Part shown: one piece after another, positions 1 through 8,464 of the stretch | Numbering within the stretch: position 1 is the first letter of the stretch | How the letters are laid out: the number at the start of each line of letters is the position of its first letter | From: Microcystis aeruginosa Ma_SC_T_19800800_S464 | GTDB taxonomy: Bacteria; Cyanobacteriota; Cyanobacteriia; Cyanobacteriales; Microcystaceae | Direction of reading: 5' to 3' | NCBI GenBank assembly: GCA_007095785.1 | Contig: SFBL01000120.1 | Location: 1-59,101 of the forward strand | DNA length: 59,101 nt | Notes under the pieces: model-generated | Seen by the model: only the letters and a program-made list of their open reading frames with translations | Databases searched by the model: none | What the model was told of the DNA's origin: nothing | Program-made: the position numbers and the translations under genes

Positions 1-296
1 GATTTAGACTAATTGAGGGACAATATCAAGCCATTTCTCCCAATGACCAAGGTTATTTATGGAGTGAACAGTTAGGATTATATTTAGGCATATTTGACCG
101 TAAACTGCGTTATTTTACCGCCGATGGTCAATTAGTCCCCACTCCTCAAGAAGCTGAGTTACAGCAACGACAGGCAAAAGAACAGGCTATTTTAGAGAAA
201 GAACAGGCTCTTTTAGAGAAAGAAAGGGAACGACAAGCTAAAGAAAAATTGGCCCAAAAATTGCGAGAATTAGGCATCGATCCCGATACAATTTAG
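1..296 (+). CDS. Uma2-family (PD-(D/E)XK-like) nuclease, C-terminal part
   Basis: This reading frame is open from the left edge (first full codon at base 3) to a TAG at 294-296, so only the last ~97 residues are present. The visible part has the end of a compact domain containing GLYLGIF and LRYFTADGQ. A charged Glu/Lys/Gln helix follows, with repeated 'KEQALLEKE'-type units, and the protein ends in LRELGIDPDTI. That layout, with the closing 'LR.LGIDP' tail, is typical of cyanobacterial Uma2/DUF820 proteins. These carry a restriction-endonuclease-like fold and occur in many copies per genome; their biological role is unsettled. The catalytic residues lie outside the window, so activity cannot be judged. 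The family call rests on the tail alone. Confidence 0.7.
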   Translation, partial: FRLIEGQYQAISPNDQGYLWSEQLGLYLGIFDRKLRYFTADGQLVPTPQEAELQQRQAKEQAILEKEQALLEKERERQAKEKLAQKLRELGIDPDTI

Positions 297-320
297 GGGA
301 AATATTATTTTCTAGTAACT

Positions 321-854
321 ATGGTGACAGCATCGCCCCTAGTGGGTGTAATTATGGGCAGTGATTCCGACTTACCCACCATGAAAGAAGCGATCGCAGT
401 TTTAGAGGTTTTTCAGATTAGCCACGAAGTCGCCATTGTTTCGGCCCATCGTACCCCCGAAAAAATGTTTGAATACGGCAAAAACGCTCATAAGAGGGGA
501 ATAAAAGTGATTATCGCTGGAGCCGGCGGCGCTGCCCATTTACCCGGAATGGTAGCATCTCTAACTCCCTTACCCGTGATTGGAGTCCCCGTAGTCACGC
601 GCACTTTACAAGGGTTAGACTCTCTCTATTCAATTGTACAGATGCCCGCAGGCATTCCTGTGGCCACGGTGGCGATCGGTAATGCCAAAAATGCCGGACT
701 TTTAGCGGTTCAAATTCTCGCCACCGGTAATATTGATCTTTTAGAGCAAGTTATCGCCTATCGTCAATCCCTCAGCGATTCCGTCCTCGAAAAACAAAGC
801 AATCTCGAACGACTAGGCTATCAAGACTATCTAGAGCAGAGTTCACCTAAGTAG
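321..854 (+). CDS. purE: N5-carboxyaminoimidazole ribonucleotide mutase PurE
   Basis: The enzyme acts in de novo purine synthesis. It moves the carboxyl group of N5-CAIR to give 4-carboxy-5-aminoimidazole ribonucleotide in the cytosol. The 177-residue product has the normal length of class I PurE. The key segments are present: MGSDSDLP near the N-terminus (phosphate/substrate loop), SAHRTPEKM (the catalytic His is in the SAHRTP loop), and [10 protein letters not shown] followed by a GVPV strand. It starts at an ATG 24 bp after the upstream nuclease stop. The partner gene purK is not in the window, which is common in cyanobacteria where purine genes are scattered. The C-terminal ~25 residues after the Rossmann-like core are poorly conserved. 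Confidence 0.95.
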   Translation: MVTASPLVGVIMGSDSDLPTMKEAIAVLEVFQISHEVAIVSAHRTPEKMFEYGKNAHKRGIKVIIAGAGGAAHLPGMVASLTPLPVIGVPVVTRTLQGLDSLYSIVQMPAGIPVATVAIGNAKNAGLLAVQILATGNIDLLEQVIAYRQSLSDSVLEKQSNLERLGYQDYLEQSSPK

Positions 855-896
855 GGTAGATTGAGAAAAGATTAAGTAACAAATTATGAAGTAATT

Positions 897-1697
897 ATGC
901 GTTGGATCACCGCTTGTGTATTGAGTCTGTTACTCTTTTTTGCCCTACCCATAGCGGCTTATGCCGATAGCCCGACTATTAGCGAAGAACAGATTAGAGA
1001 AGGGGAAGTTATCGCCGAAAAAGCCCTAGAAGCCACAGAAAAAGGGGATTACGTCCAGGCCGAAAGCTATTGGACCGAATTAGTCGCCAAATTCCCCACT
1101 AATCCCGCCGTCTGGAGTAATCGCGGCAATGCCAGAGTCAGTCTCAATAAATTAGAGGATGCGATCGCTGATTTTAACCAAGCGATCGCCATTGCCCCCG
1201 ATGCCCCCGATCCCTACCTCAATCGCGGCACCGCTTTAGAGGGAGAAGGCAAATATCAAGAAGCGATCGCCGATTATAATAAAGTTTTAGAATTGGCTCC
1301 CAATGATGCCTTTGCCTATAACAATCGCGGCAACGCTGAGGGCGGTTTAGGGGACTGGGAAGCCGCCGTCAAAGACTATCGCCAAGCTACTCAACTAGCC
1401 CCGAATTTTGCCTGGGCGCAAGCTAATCTGGCTCTGGCCCTGTACGAATTGGGCAGATATCCAGAAGCAGTCCAAAAAATGCGGAATATTGCCCGCAAAT
1501 ACCCCATGTTTCCCGATGTCAGAGCCGCCTTAAGCGCCGTTTTATGGACCCAGGGACAACAGGGAGAAGCAGAAAGCAATTGGGTAGCCGCCGTCGGCAT
1601 GGATACCCGCTATCAAGACCTTGATTGGGTAAAAAGCGTGCGCCGTTGGCCGCCGAATATGGTTCTAGCCTTAGATAAGTTTCTTAACTTAAAGTAA
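897..1697 (+). CDS. Secreted or lumenal tetratricopeptide repeat protein
   Basis: The 266-residue protein begins with a Sec-type signal peptide: a basic start, a hydrophobic stretch at residues ~5-20, and cleavage probably after AYA at ~23. TPR units follow from ~35 to ~200, with recurrent 'NRGNA', 'AI.DYN.AL.L.P' and 'AYNNRGNA' patterns. The last ~60 residues end in a Trp-rich segment (VKSVRRWPPNMV). It probably works as a protein-protein scaffold in the periplasm or thylakoid lumen. It lies 42 bp downstream of purE on the same strand. Similar TPR proteins with this tail are widespread in cyanobacteria, but I cannot assign a specific partner. Confidence 0.85.
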   Translation: MRWITACVLSLLLFFALPIAAYADSPTISEEQIREGEVIAEKALEATEKGDYVQAESYWTELVAKFPTNPAVWSNRGNARVSLNKLEDAIADFNQAIAIAPDAPDPYLNRGTALEGEGKYQEAIADYNKVLELAPNDAFAYNNRGNAEGGLGDWEAAVKDYRQATQLAPNFAWAQANLALALYELGRYPEAVQKMRNIARKYPMFPDVRAALSAVLWTQGQQGEAESNWVAAVGMDTRYQDLDWVKSVRRWPPNMVLALDKFLNLK

Positions 1698-1812
1698 AGA
1701 ATTACTAAATAGGGTTTGCTGAAAACCCTAATTACACATCTCACTAACCCTCTGGCACTCTTGCAACTATCTCAAAAATGGAAATTAATTTGGCACGACT
1801 ACTTAATAGACA

Positions 1813-1870
1813 TCTCCAATAATCAAGATTTTAGCCTGGTAGATCAGGCTAAAATCTTGATTTCTGGAGA
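1813..1870. repeat. Long near-perfect hairpin between two genes
   Basis: Two 26-base arms run from TCTCCA to GCCTG and back, and flank a 6-base loop (GTAGAT). Only two of 26 pairs mismatch, and the inner 17 pairs are perfect. No T-tract follows on the plus strand, so it is a poor intrinsic terminator in that direction. A stand-alone palindromic repeat or minimal MITE is more likely. It fills part of the 278-bp gap after the TPR gene; nothing else was recognised there apart from a HIP1 octamer. Confidence 0.75.
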
Positions 1871-1975
1871 GGTATAATGATCTATATTATTAGCGATCGC
1901 AGTATAACTCAATCGTTATCAGTAGGGAAAAGTTAATTATCTGCAATTGCCTTTTTTACTCTCACTCACATTACC

Positions 1976-2470
1976 ATGACCGAGCCAACCCGATTAAACT
2001 ATCACGACACCTATTCTTGTCCCGTCTGTCGCCATGGTAAAATCGCCACTTTACCACTAATGGAAGCATATGCTTGTAACTTTTGTCAACACATTTTTAC
2101 TGCTAATTTAGAACAACAAGTTTTAAAAATGGCCGATAGTCAATTACCCTTAACTTGGTATTGGAATGGTAAGTATTGGCAGGGTTTACCGAGAGAAGGA
2201 GTGGAGATGGCAGGTTTTTACTTAATTATCGGTTTAGGATTTGTGATTTTTCCCACAGCAATTGTGGCTACGGGTGCCTATCTTTTTCCTCCAGTCGAGG
2301 GGAGTACTTTCTCATGGGTGCCTCTATTTTGGTCGATTTTAACCTTTATTTGCCATGGTATTTGTTTACTCTGGTTAATTATCGAATATTATCAGTTTCC
2401 CGTTAATATGTATCTGCGGGCATTGGGTCGTCGTTGGCAAAATTCTTTCGTCACTAGATTATTATCCTAG
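1976..2470 (+). CDS. Zinc-ribbon membrane protein, conserved hypothetical
   Basis: The 164-residue protein has an N-terminal zinc ribbon made of two CxxC knuckles (CPVC at ~15-18 and CNFC at ~34-37). A soluble stretch with YWNGKYWQG follows, then two long hydrophobic segments (about residues 72-100 and 110-140). This suggests a two-pass membrane protein with the metal-binding domain in the cytosol. Function is unknown. The ATG lacks a strong Shine-Dalgarno sequence, as is common in cyanobacteria. A second ORF in another frame inside this gene is a shadow. Confidence 0.7.
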   Translation: MTEPTRLNYHDTYSCPVCRHGKIATLPLMEAYACNFCQHIFTANLEQQVLKMADSQLPLTWYWNGKYWQGLPREGVEMAGFYLIIGLGFVIFPTAIVATGAYLFPPVEGSTFSWVPLFWSILTFICHGICLLWLIIEYYQFPVNMYLRALGRRWQNSFVTRLLS

Positions 2471-2489
2471 GGGTTATTTAATCCCAGAA

Positions 2490-2610
2490 AGGGGGGCAGG
2501 GTGTGGGAAAGTGGGGAAGTGGGGAAATTTCAACTAATACCCTAAAACCCTAAAACCCCAAACCCTCACTGATCACCGATTACTGATTACTGATTACTGA
2601 TCACTGTTCC
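2490..2610. repeat. G-rich octamer and GATTACT heptamer repeats
   Basis: A short run of GGAAGTGG-type octamers (about 2500-2527) is followed by CCCTAAAA units and then by GATTACT/GATCACT heptamers (about 2568-2606). The array lies between two convergent genes, so it does not precede a start codon. This is the heptamer class known as STRR in cyanobacteria. Confidence 0.8.
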
Positions 2611-4263
2611 CTAAATTATCCCCAAAGGACAAAATTGACCCGATAATTCTAGTTTATTATTTTGGAGCAGATATAAACCGTATTCAATTCCTTCTACTAC
2701 TGCTTGATAGGAAGCTTCCAAAATATTACTAGACACTCCCACGGTAGTCCATCTTTGTTGACCGTTACTGGACTCGATTAAAACCCTAGTTTTCGCTGCC
2801 GTCCCCAAACCACTATCGAGGATTCTCACTTTATAATCGGTCAGGTGAAAGTTAGCGATTTCGGGATAGAATTTGACTAAAGCCTTTCTTAAAGCCAGAT
2901 CTAAAGCAGCCACAGGCCCGTTACCCTCGGCCACTTCTAATAAATCTTCCTCTTTTACCCGTACTTTAATTGTTGCAATCGCGTTACCACTATCCCGGAG
3001 CATATCACAATAAACTTGGAATCCTTTTAATTCAAAAAGGTGGCTTCTCTGTCCCAAAGCTTCCCGCATTAATAACTCAAAACTAGCTTCGGCTGCTTCA
3101 AATTGATAACCCTGACTTTCCAAGATTTTTAAACGTTCCAAAATTTGCCGACAGGTGGGATCATCTTTATTCAAATCTATGCCAAAACTGCGCGCTTTCG
3201 CTAACACATTACTTAATCCCGATTGGTCAGAAATGACGATGCGGCGCTGATTCCCGATCGCTTCTGGATTAATATGTTCATAGGTGAGGGGATTTTTCGC
3301 CACCGCAGAAACGTGAATTCCGCCTTTATGGGCAAAAGCGGAACGTCCGACGAAGGGAGCATGATCATCTGGGGCTAAATTGACCATTTCGCTGATTTTT
3401 CGGCTAGTTCCCGTCAATCGGCCCAATTGATTTTCTTGTAGGCAAGAAAATCCCATTTTTAACTGAAGATTGGGAATTAAAGTACATAAATTGGCATTGC
3501 CGCAGCGTTCCCCATAACCGTTAATTGTGCCTTGAATCATGCGTGCGCCCTCGTTAACTGCCGCTAAGGAGTTAGCCACGGCGGTTCCTGCGTCATTATG
3601 GGCATGGATGCCTAATTTAGTCCCATTTTCGTTATCAGGATCGATGCCCAATTGCTCCCGCACTTTCTCGACAATAGGGGCGATTTCTTGGGGTAAAGTG
3701 CCACCGTTGGTATCACAGAAAACTAACCATTCAGCCCCGGCATCCCTAGCGGTTTTCAGGGTTAAAAGGGCGTATTCGGGGTTATTTTTGTAACCATCAA
3801 ACCAATGTTCGGCATCATAAATGACTCGTCTTCCCTGACAGCGTAGATACTCGATCGTATCTCCTATCATGGCTAAATTCTCCTCCAGACTGGTTTTTAA
3901 GCCCTCTGTGACGTGCAGATCCCAAGATTTGCCGAAAATTGTCACCCAACGGGTTCTAGCGGCGAGAATGGCGGTTAACATCCGATCTTCCCGGGCCTCG
4001 ACATGGGGGCGACGAGTGGAACAAAAAGCGACTAATTCCGCTTGTTTTAGGGGTTCTTCGTGCATTTTCCAGAAAAATTGACCATCTCTAGGGTTTGCGC
4101 CAGGCCAACCGCCTTCGATAAAAGGAATACCCATCCGATCTAATTCCCTGGCGATTTTAATTTTGTCTTCTAGGGAGAGGGAAATACCTTCTCTTTGCGC
4201 CCCATCCCGGAGAGTAGTGTCATAGACCCAAATGCGCTTACCATTGTTCATAGAAATAGTCAA
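2611..4263 (-). CDS. cimA: (R)-citramalate synthase CimA
   Basis: CimA condenses acetyl-CoA with pyruvate to give citramalate, the first step of the threonine-independent isoleucine route known from several cyanobacteria. The 550-residue protein has the usual two parts. The TIM-barrel HMGL-like catalytic domain (~10-285) carries DTTLRDGAQREG at 15-26 and the metal/substrate motif HAHNDAG near 220, followed by GTINGYGERCGNANL. A linker region (~290-410) and a C-terminal LeuA-type regulatory domain (~415-545) follow. The length and the GGWPGANPRD segment favour CimA over 2-isopropylmalate synthase. The start ATG faces a divergent gene at 4670 across a repeat-rich gap. Confidence 0.9.
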   Translation of the reverse strand: MTISMNNGKRIWVYDTTLRDGAQREGISLSLEDKIKIARELDRMGIPFIEGGWPGANPRDGQFFWKMHEEPLKQAELVAFCSTRRPHVEAREDRMLTAILAARTRWVTIFGKSWDLHVTEGLKTSLEENLAMIGDTIEYLRCQGRRVIYDAEHWFDGYKNNPEYALLTLKTARDAGAEWLVFCDTNGGTLPQEIAPIVEKVREQLGIDPDNENGTKLGIHAHNDAGTAVANSLAAVNEGARMIQGTINGYGERCGNANLCTLIPNLQLKMGFSCLQENQLGRLTGTSRKISEMVNLAPDDHAPFVGRSAFAHKGGIHVSAVAKNPLTYEHINPEAIGNQRRIVISDQSGLSNVLAKARSFGIDLNKDDPTCRQILERLKILESQGYQFEAAEASFELLMREALGQRSHLFELKGFQVYCDMLRDSGNAIATIKVRVKEEDLLEVAEGNGPVAALDLALRKALVKFYPEIANFHLTDYKVRILDSGLGTAAKTRVLIESSNGQQRWTTVGVSSNILEASYQAVVEGIEYGLYLLQNNKLELSGQFCPLGII

Positions 4264-4669
4264 TAGATGTTAATATTAATTAATAACTGTAGCGACTTAA
4301 AATCACGCCCCTAATGCCTAGAATAACAGTTTATGGTCAAACAATCACCTGCGATCAAGGTGCAAATCTCCGTTCAGTTATCAGTTATCAGTTATCAGTT
4401 ATCAGTTTTGAGTTTTCAGTGAACAGTATTAAGTATTAAAGTGTAAAGTAAGCTGTACTGAATTTAAACTGCCTATTGGAGATTTTAGTACAAATGCTCA
4501 AACTTCCTCTCCCTGCTCCCTGCTCCCAACTCTGGTGCAGTCTCAACGAGTAATTTAGATAGTCAACAGCTTATTAGGTGGCAAGTTCGCAGCCTTCTTT
4601 TCACTGATTACTGATTACTGATTACTGATTACTGTTTACTGTTTACTGTTTACTGATTAAGGTTATCAA
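4264..4669. repeat. Gap with two heptamer arrays between divergent genes
   Basis: This 406-bp divergent intergenic region holds about four CAGTTAT heptamers at 4374-4408 (reading ATAACTG toward cimA) and a GATTACT/GTTTACT array at 4602-4659 just before the plus-strand gene. The promoters of cimA and of the 4670 gene must lie here, but no convincing -35/-10 pair was found. I see no RNA gene or remnant ORF. Confidence 0.75.
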
Positions 4670-5215
4670 ATGAACGAGACAATAACTTTTCGGATATCAC
4701 CAATAATTCGGGTAACTTTATTAAGTTTATATGTGGCGTTAACCATCCCCTTACCCTTTTTAGCAAAAGTCACTAATTCCCCCGTTAATCCCAATTTTCT
4801 CTGGGTAGGAATTAGCTTAGGATTAATCGCTTTATACGGAGCTTTAAGTGAAAGAGTCATTTTATCAGAAACAGGGATACAAGTTACCTATCCCCAGTGG
4901 TTTCCTGCTTTTCTTCGCTCTGGTTGGTGGTTAAATTGGACAGATATAAAAGAACTGAAATGTCGCAGTACAGGACAGGGTGGTTTAGTTTATTATTTCC
5001 TTGATCGCTCCTCGGAAAAAGCCTATTTATTGCCGATGCGAGTAGTGGGATTTAATCGCATGGTCAAAATAATTGCGGAAAAAACTAACTTGGATATGAC
5101 TGATATTCGCCCCCTTTCTCAGCCTTGGATGTATGGAATTCTTTTTATTCTCACCCTATTTTTATTATTAGTCGATGCTTGGACTATTGCTACGGCGAGA
5201 ACTATTATTCCCTAA
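4670..5215 (+). CDS. Conserved hypothetical three-helix membrane protein
   Basis: The 181-residue protein has two N-terminal hydrophobic segments (~12-34 and ~43-62). A soluble central part (~65-150) contains a WTDIKEL strand and RSTGQGGLVYYFL, and a final helix spans ~155-175. The small beta-rich domain between membrane helices is reminiscent of bacterial PH-like domains, but no motif proves it. A modest AAGG lies about 8 bases before the ATG, directly after a heptamer array. The 3' end overlaps the stop of the convergent prenyl synthase gene by 4 bases. Function unknown. Confidence 0.7.
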   Translation: MNETITFRISPIIRVTLLSLYVALTIPLPFLAKVTNSPVNPNFLWVGISLGLIALYGALSERVILSETGIQVTYPQWFPAFLRSGWWLNWTDIKELKCRSTGQGGLVYYFLDRSSEKAYLLPMRVVGFNRMVKIIAEKTNLDMTDIRPLSQPWMYGILFILTLFLLLVDAWTIATARTIIP

Positions 5216-6183
5216 TAAATTCGGCTCAAAACGTAATCTACTAGCTCGATTAACACATCTTTGGAGGGAGAAGAAGCTAAACAGTCAAGGTGTTTTAATG
5301 CGCTTTGACCGTATTGATTGGCTAACTCTTTTGAGCGAGGAATACCTTGGCTAGAGTGAATAAAATCAAGAGCTTTTTCGATGTCTCCTTCCTGACTAAA
5401 TTCCCGTTCGATTAACACTTCTATATAGGGATTTTCCTCCATAGCAAAGAGAGCGGGAGCAGTGATATTACCACTGATCAAATCGGAGCCAGAGGGTTTT
5501 CCTAATACTTCCGTGGGGGAGGTAAAATCGAGAATATCATCGACGATTTGAAAAGCTAATCCTAAATTGCGACCATAATTATATAAATGATGATTAACTT
5601 CAGCGGATTGCTCGCTTAATACCCCGGCCGCTTTGGCACTGTTGGCAATTAAAGAAGCAGTTTTGTAGTAACTTTTTTCTAGATAAGCTTCTAAGGAGAT
5701 ACTGGTATCAAAGCGATTAATTCCCTGTTGAATTTCCCCTTCAGCAAAATCGCGAATCACTTCCGAGAGCAATTTTACCACTTCTAAATTATCTAAATTA
5801 GCTAGATACCAAGAGGATTGAGCGAAAAGAAAATCCCCCGCTAAAACCGCCACGCGATTGTCAAATAAACTGTTAACGGTGGGAACACCCCGGCGCAATT
5901 CCGCCTCATCTACCACATCATCATGGACGAGACTGGCAGTGTGGATCATCTCCGTGATTTCCGCTAATCGACGATGACGGGGAGTGATATCCCTGTCTAA
6001 CATGGTAGCGCGAGATACCAGCAACACGATCGCCGGTCGAACGCGTTTACCACCGGCCTCGAACAAATGTTCTGCTGCCGCCGCTAAAATGGGATGACGA
6101 GCGCCGACGAGATTTTTTAAGTTATCGGTCAAAAGACGGAGATCATCGTCAACGGGTGCGAATAAAGAAGTTGTTGGGATCAT
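5212..6183 (-). CDS. sds: Solanesyl-type all-trans polyprenyl diphosphate synthase
   Basis: The enzyme elongates allylic diphosphates with isopentenyl diphosphate to make the long side chain of plastoquinone. The 323-residue length is normal. The first Asp-rich motif DDVVD is at 88-92 and the second, DDILD, at 215-219; GGKRVRP (44-50) binds pyrophosphate. The residues just before the first motif are small (TASLVH), as expected for a long-chain rather than a farnesyl/geranylgeranyl enzyme. The start ATG is the first in frame. The gene is convergent with its left neighbour and is followed upstream by a mobile-element remnant. Exact chain length cannot be read from sequence. Confidence 0.9.
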   Translation of the reverse strand: MIPTTSLFAPVDDDLRLLTDNLKNLVGARHPILAAAAEHLFEAGGKRVRPAIVLLVSRATMLDRDITPRHRRLAEITEMIHTASLVHDDVVDEAELRRGVPTVNSLFDNRVAVLAGDFLFAQSSWYLANLDNLEVVKLLSEVIRDFAEGEIQQGINRFDTSISLEAYLEKSYYKTASLIANSAKAAGVLSEQSAEVNHHLYNYGRNLGLAFQIVDDILDFTSPTEVLGKPSGSDLISGNITAPALFAMEENPYIEVLIEREFSQEGDIEKALDFIHSSQGIPRSKELANQYGQSALKHLDCLASSPSKDVLIELVDYVLSRIY

Positions 6184-6317
6184 TGGTTAGCCAATTGGCG
6201 AGATAGTTACGAAAGTTTACCTTTAATGTTAATGTCGGCTTGAAGGAACCCTCGGTTTTACCTCGGAGATGAAAGGTTCCGCCAATATAGAACAGCACTT
6301 CGACAGGCTCAGTGACA

Positions 6318-6648
6318 CGAAGCACAACTGTTTAGAGTTGTGTTAAAATCTAAGAGTCAACAGGTTGAAATGCCGCTCACACCGTGAAAATCCCGTTGCA
6401 ATAGTACGGCACTTTTGAGGAGAAAAAAGAAGACAAGAGCCACCCGAAAACTCTTAAAACAGGGGAGTAAGTCTTTTCCAAGACTGAAATAAACTAAAAA
6501 CAGCTATCCACAAGTGGACAACTAGATAACCAGTGATATTCTAGTAGGTTCGGATAGGACATAATCGTGTAAGACGTGAGTAGGGGAAACCAGAAAGCGC
6601 AGTGATTAGCTCAAGAATCCCTCGCCTGAGCGCTTCGGGGAGTGTCAA
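6318..6648 (+). mobile_element. ORF-less IS200/IS605-type element (MITE or omega-RNA remnant)
   Basis: The left side has a perfect 7-bp hairpin (CACAACT, 6-base loop, AGTTGTG, 6323-6342) followed by TTAAAATC. The right side ends in AAGAATCCCTCG, an imperfect hairpin, then GGGGAGTGTCAA (about 6613-6647). This right-end pattern (GAATCCC...GGGGAGTGTCAA) is the one I associate with cyanobacterial tnpB-bearing IS605-group elements, where the 3' end specifies the omega RNA. No tnpA or tnpB frame lies between the ends, so it would move only in trans. Exact ends are uncertain by about 10 bases. Confidence 0.55.
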
Positions 6649-6702
6649 ATATCCTTACATTTATTTTAAGCTAACCGTCCAGACTAGGGAAGGGGAAGCA
6701 TC

Positions 6703-6962
6703 AGTGATCAGTGATCAGTAATCAGTAATCAGTAATCAGTGAGGGGTTGGGGTTTTAGGATTTTGGGGTATTAGTTGAAATTTTCCCATTTCCCCATTTC
6801 CCCATTTCCCCATTTCCCCATTTCCCCATTTCCCCATTTCCCCATTTCCCCATTTCCCCATTTCCCCATTTCCCTATTTCCCCCCACACCCCACACCCCA
6901 CTCCCCACTCCCCACTCCCCACTCCCCACTCCCCACACCCCACACCCCACTTCCCACACCCC
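6703..6962. repeat. Heptamer and C-rich octamer tandem repeats
   Basis: GATCAGT/AATCAGT heptamers at about 6703-6740 are followed by about a dozen ATTTCCCC octamers (about 6778-6880). A second block of ACTCCCC/ACACCCC octamers reaches about 6962. All C-rich units are 8 bp, so any frame read through them repeats every 8 residues; the ORFs called here are artefacts. The minus strand is a GGGG-rich series that could form G-quadruplexes. The array precedes the HAD phosphatase gene. Confidence 0.9.
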
Positions 6963-7065
6963 ACTTCCCTGGTCCCTAATCTTTTTCCCGACAAAACTCT
7001 TGTCATTGTCAAGACTCTAGGGTAACTTGTATATAAAAATTAATAAAGCGAGAAGTATTAGAACG

Positions 7066-7761
7066 ATGTTGAGACTAATTAGCGACTTTGACGGCCCGAT
7101 AATGGACGTATCGGAGCGATATTACCAAGTTTATCAAGACTGTTTACAGAAAACCGCCTATAAAGGTCAAATTATCGGGGAATTATCGAAAGCGGAATTC
7201 TGGCAGTTAAAACGGGATCAGGTTTCTGAGAAGCGTATTGGCGAAATGTCAGGATTAGATGAAGATCAAGCGCGTAAATTTGCCCATCTTCGTCGTCAAA
7301 CTGTTCACACTTCACCCTATCTTGTCCACGATCGCCCGGTGCTTGGTTCTTTAGAAACTCTCCAGAAAATCCAAGAGTTAAAGATCGATTTAGTCGTCAT
7401 GACGATGCGGCGGGTATCCGAGCTAGATCATGCCTTTAATCGCTACGATATCGGTCGTTTTTTCGCCGCTAATCGTCGTTATTGTCTCAATAACAATTAC
7501 ACCAAAACCAACGACGTGCGCGACAAAACCCTGCTTATGGCTAAGGCCGCTAAAGAACTGCCGGCGGCTGCCGATACTTGGATGGTGGGGGATACGGAAG
7601 CGGATATTGCCGCAGCTAAGAGCCAAAATATTAAGGTTATTGGCGTATTATCGGGGATTCGCAGCCGTTCCCGTTTAGAGAGCTACGAGCCTGATTATAT
7701 CGTCAATAACCTTGGGGAAGCCGTGGACGTGATCTTAGGATCCCTGCGAGCGTTCGGTTAA
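7066..7761 (+). CDS. HAD-superfamily phosphatase
   Basis: This is a probable soluble phosphatase of the haloacid dehalogenase superfamily. Motif I is DFDGP at residues 7-11 (nucleophile Asp7, Asp9), motif II lies in VVMTMRR, and motif IV is GDTEADIAAA near the C-terminus. A helical cap lies between motifs I and II. I chose the ATG at 7066 (231 aa), which places motif I at the usual distance from the start. The in-frame TTG at 7027 adds 13 residues of repeat-adjacent sequence. The gene overlaps the convergent CPP1-like gene by 4 bases, the two stop codons being interlaced. The substrate cannot be predicted; phosphoglycolate-type activity is one possibility. Confidence 0.8.
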   Translation: MLRLISDFDGPIMDVSERYYQVYQDCLQKTAYKGQIIGELSKAEFWQLKRDQVSEKRIGEMSGLDEDQARKFAHLRRQTVHTSPYLVHDRPVLGSLETLQKIQELKIDLVVMTMRRVSELDHAFNRYDIGRFFAANRRYCLNNNYTKTNDVRDKTLLMAKAAKELPAAADTWMVGDTEADIAAAKSQNIKVIGVLSGIRSRSRLESYEPDYIVNNLGEAVDVILGSLRAFG

Positions 7762-8384
7762 CGGAAAAAACTACTAATCACCCAAAAGATCAGAAAAGTG
7801 ATGAGCGCATAAATTTGGCGATCAGCGAAAATATGCCAATCAGCCTTGGCCGCTAAACTGGCTAATCCCGCTCCCAGAGCGACTCCTAGCACTAAACCAG
7901 CGAGAGTGAATAGTAAGGCGCGGCCAAAACGTTTTTCTTTGCGGTTGAAAAAATAGATATTAACGAAAACGCCAAAAGCTAGGAGCAGCGGTAAGAGGGA
8001 GCCACTGGGATCGGGAACTAATAGCGTTATTGCTCCTAAACAAGCGTAAATGACTGCCGGTACGCCGATATCCTGTGCAGAAGGTGTATCGATTAAACTT
8101 TGCCACCAGTTAGGAGATTTGCTGCTAGTAACCGGTTTACTTTCCACCGGAATGGTCAGACGTTCGGGAAAACGAATGCGATCGGGTACTTTAATTCTAC
8201 CTTCCTGTCGCATTCGCAGTCGATCCATGAGGACGGAATCGTAGGCCGCCTCGATCGATTCGATAATTTTGCTATCATTCTGATACTGTTGCACCAGTCT
8301 TTGTTTGGCCTCTTGAATTTCTTCAAAAGAGGATTCTTCAGTAACCCCAAGTTGTTCGTAGGGATTCTGTTCACTCATGAACAT
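7758..8384 (-). CDS. CPP1-like J-domain membrane chaperone (DUF3353)
   Basis: The 208-residue protein has an N-terminal J-like fold (~6-60, NPYEQLGVTEESSFEEIQEA) without the HPD tripeptide. A linker follows, then four hydrophobic segments (about 107-125, 127-145, 152-178 and 188-206). This architecture matches the cyanobacterial/plastid CPP1 (cell growth defect factor) family. The plant member stabilises protochlorophyllide oxidoreductase, so a holdase role at thylakoid or envelope membranes is likely. An alternative start two codons downstream gives MSEQNPYEQLG. AGGAGG lies a few bases before the chosen ATG. Confidence 0.85.
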   Translation of the reverse strand: MFMSEQNPYEQLGVTEESSFEEIQEAKQRLVQQYQNDSKIIESIEAAYDSVLMDRLRMRQEGRIKVPDRIRFPERLTIPVESKPVTSSKSPNWWQSLIDTPSAQDIGVPAVIYACLGAITLLVPDPSGSLLPLLLAFGVFVNIYFFNRKEKRFGRALLFTLAGLVLGVALGAGLASLAAKADWHIFADRQIYALITFLIFWVISSFFR

Positions 8385-8464
8385 ACCTCCTTAATTATGC
8401 TCCCGATAGTCATGATCTTAACCCGATGTTCTGTAGTTTAACTTGAGATGCAAGCTTATATAAA

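Noticed and set aside
6755-7020. Open frames on both strands through C/G-rich repeats
   Set aside because: They are translations of 8-bp repeats (repeating octapeptides), with no start context or composition of a real protein.
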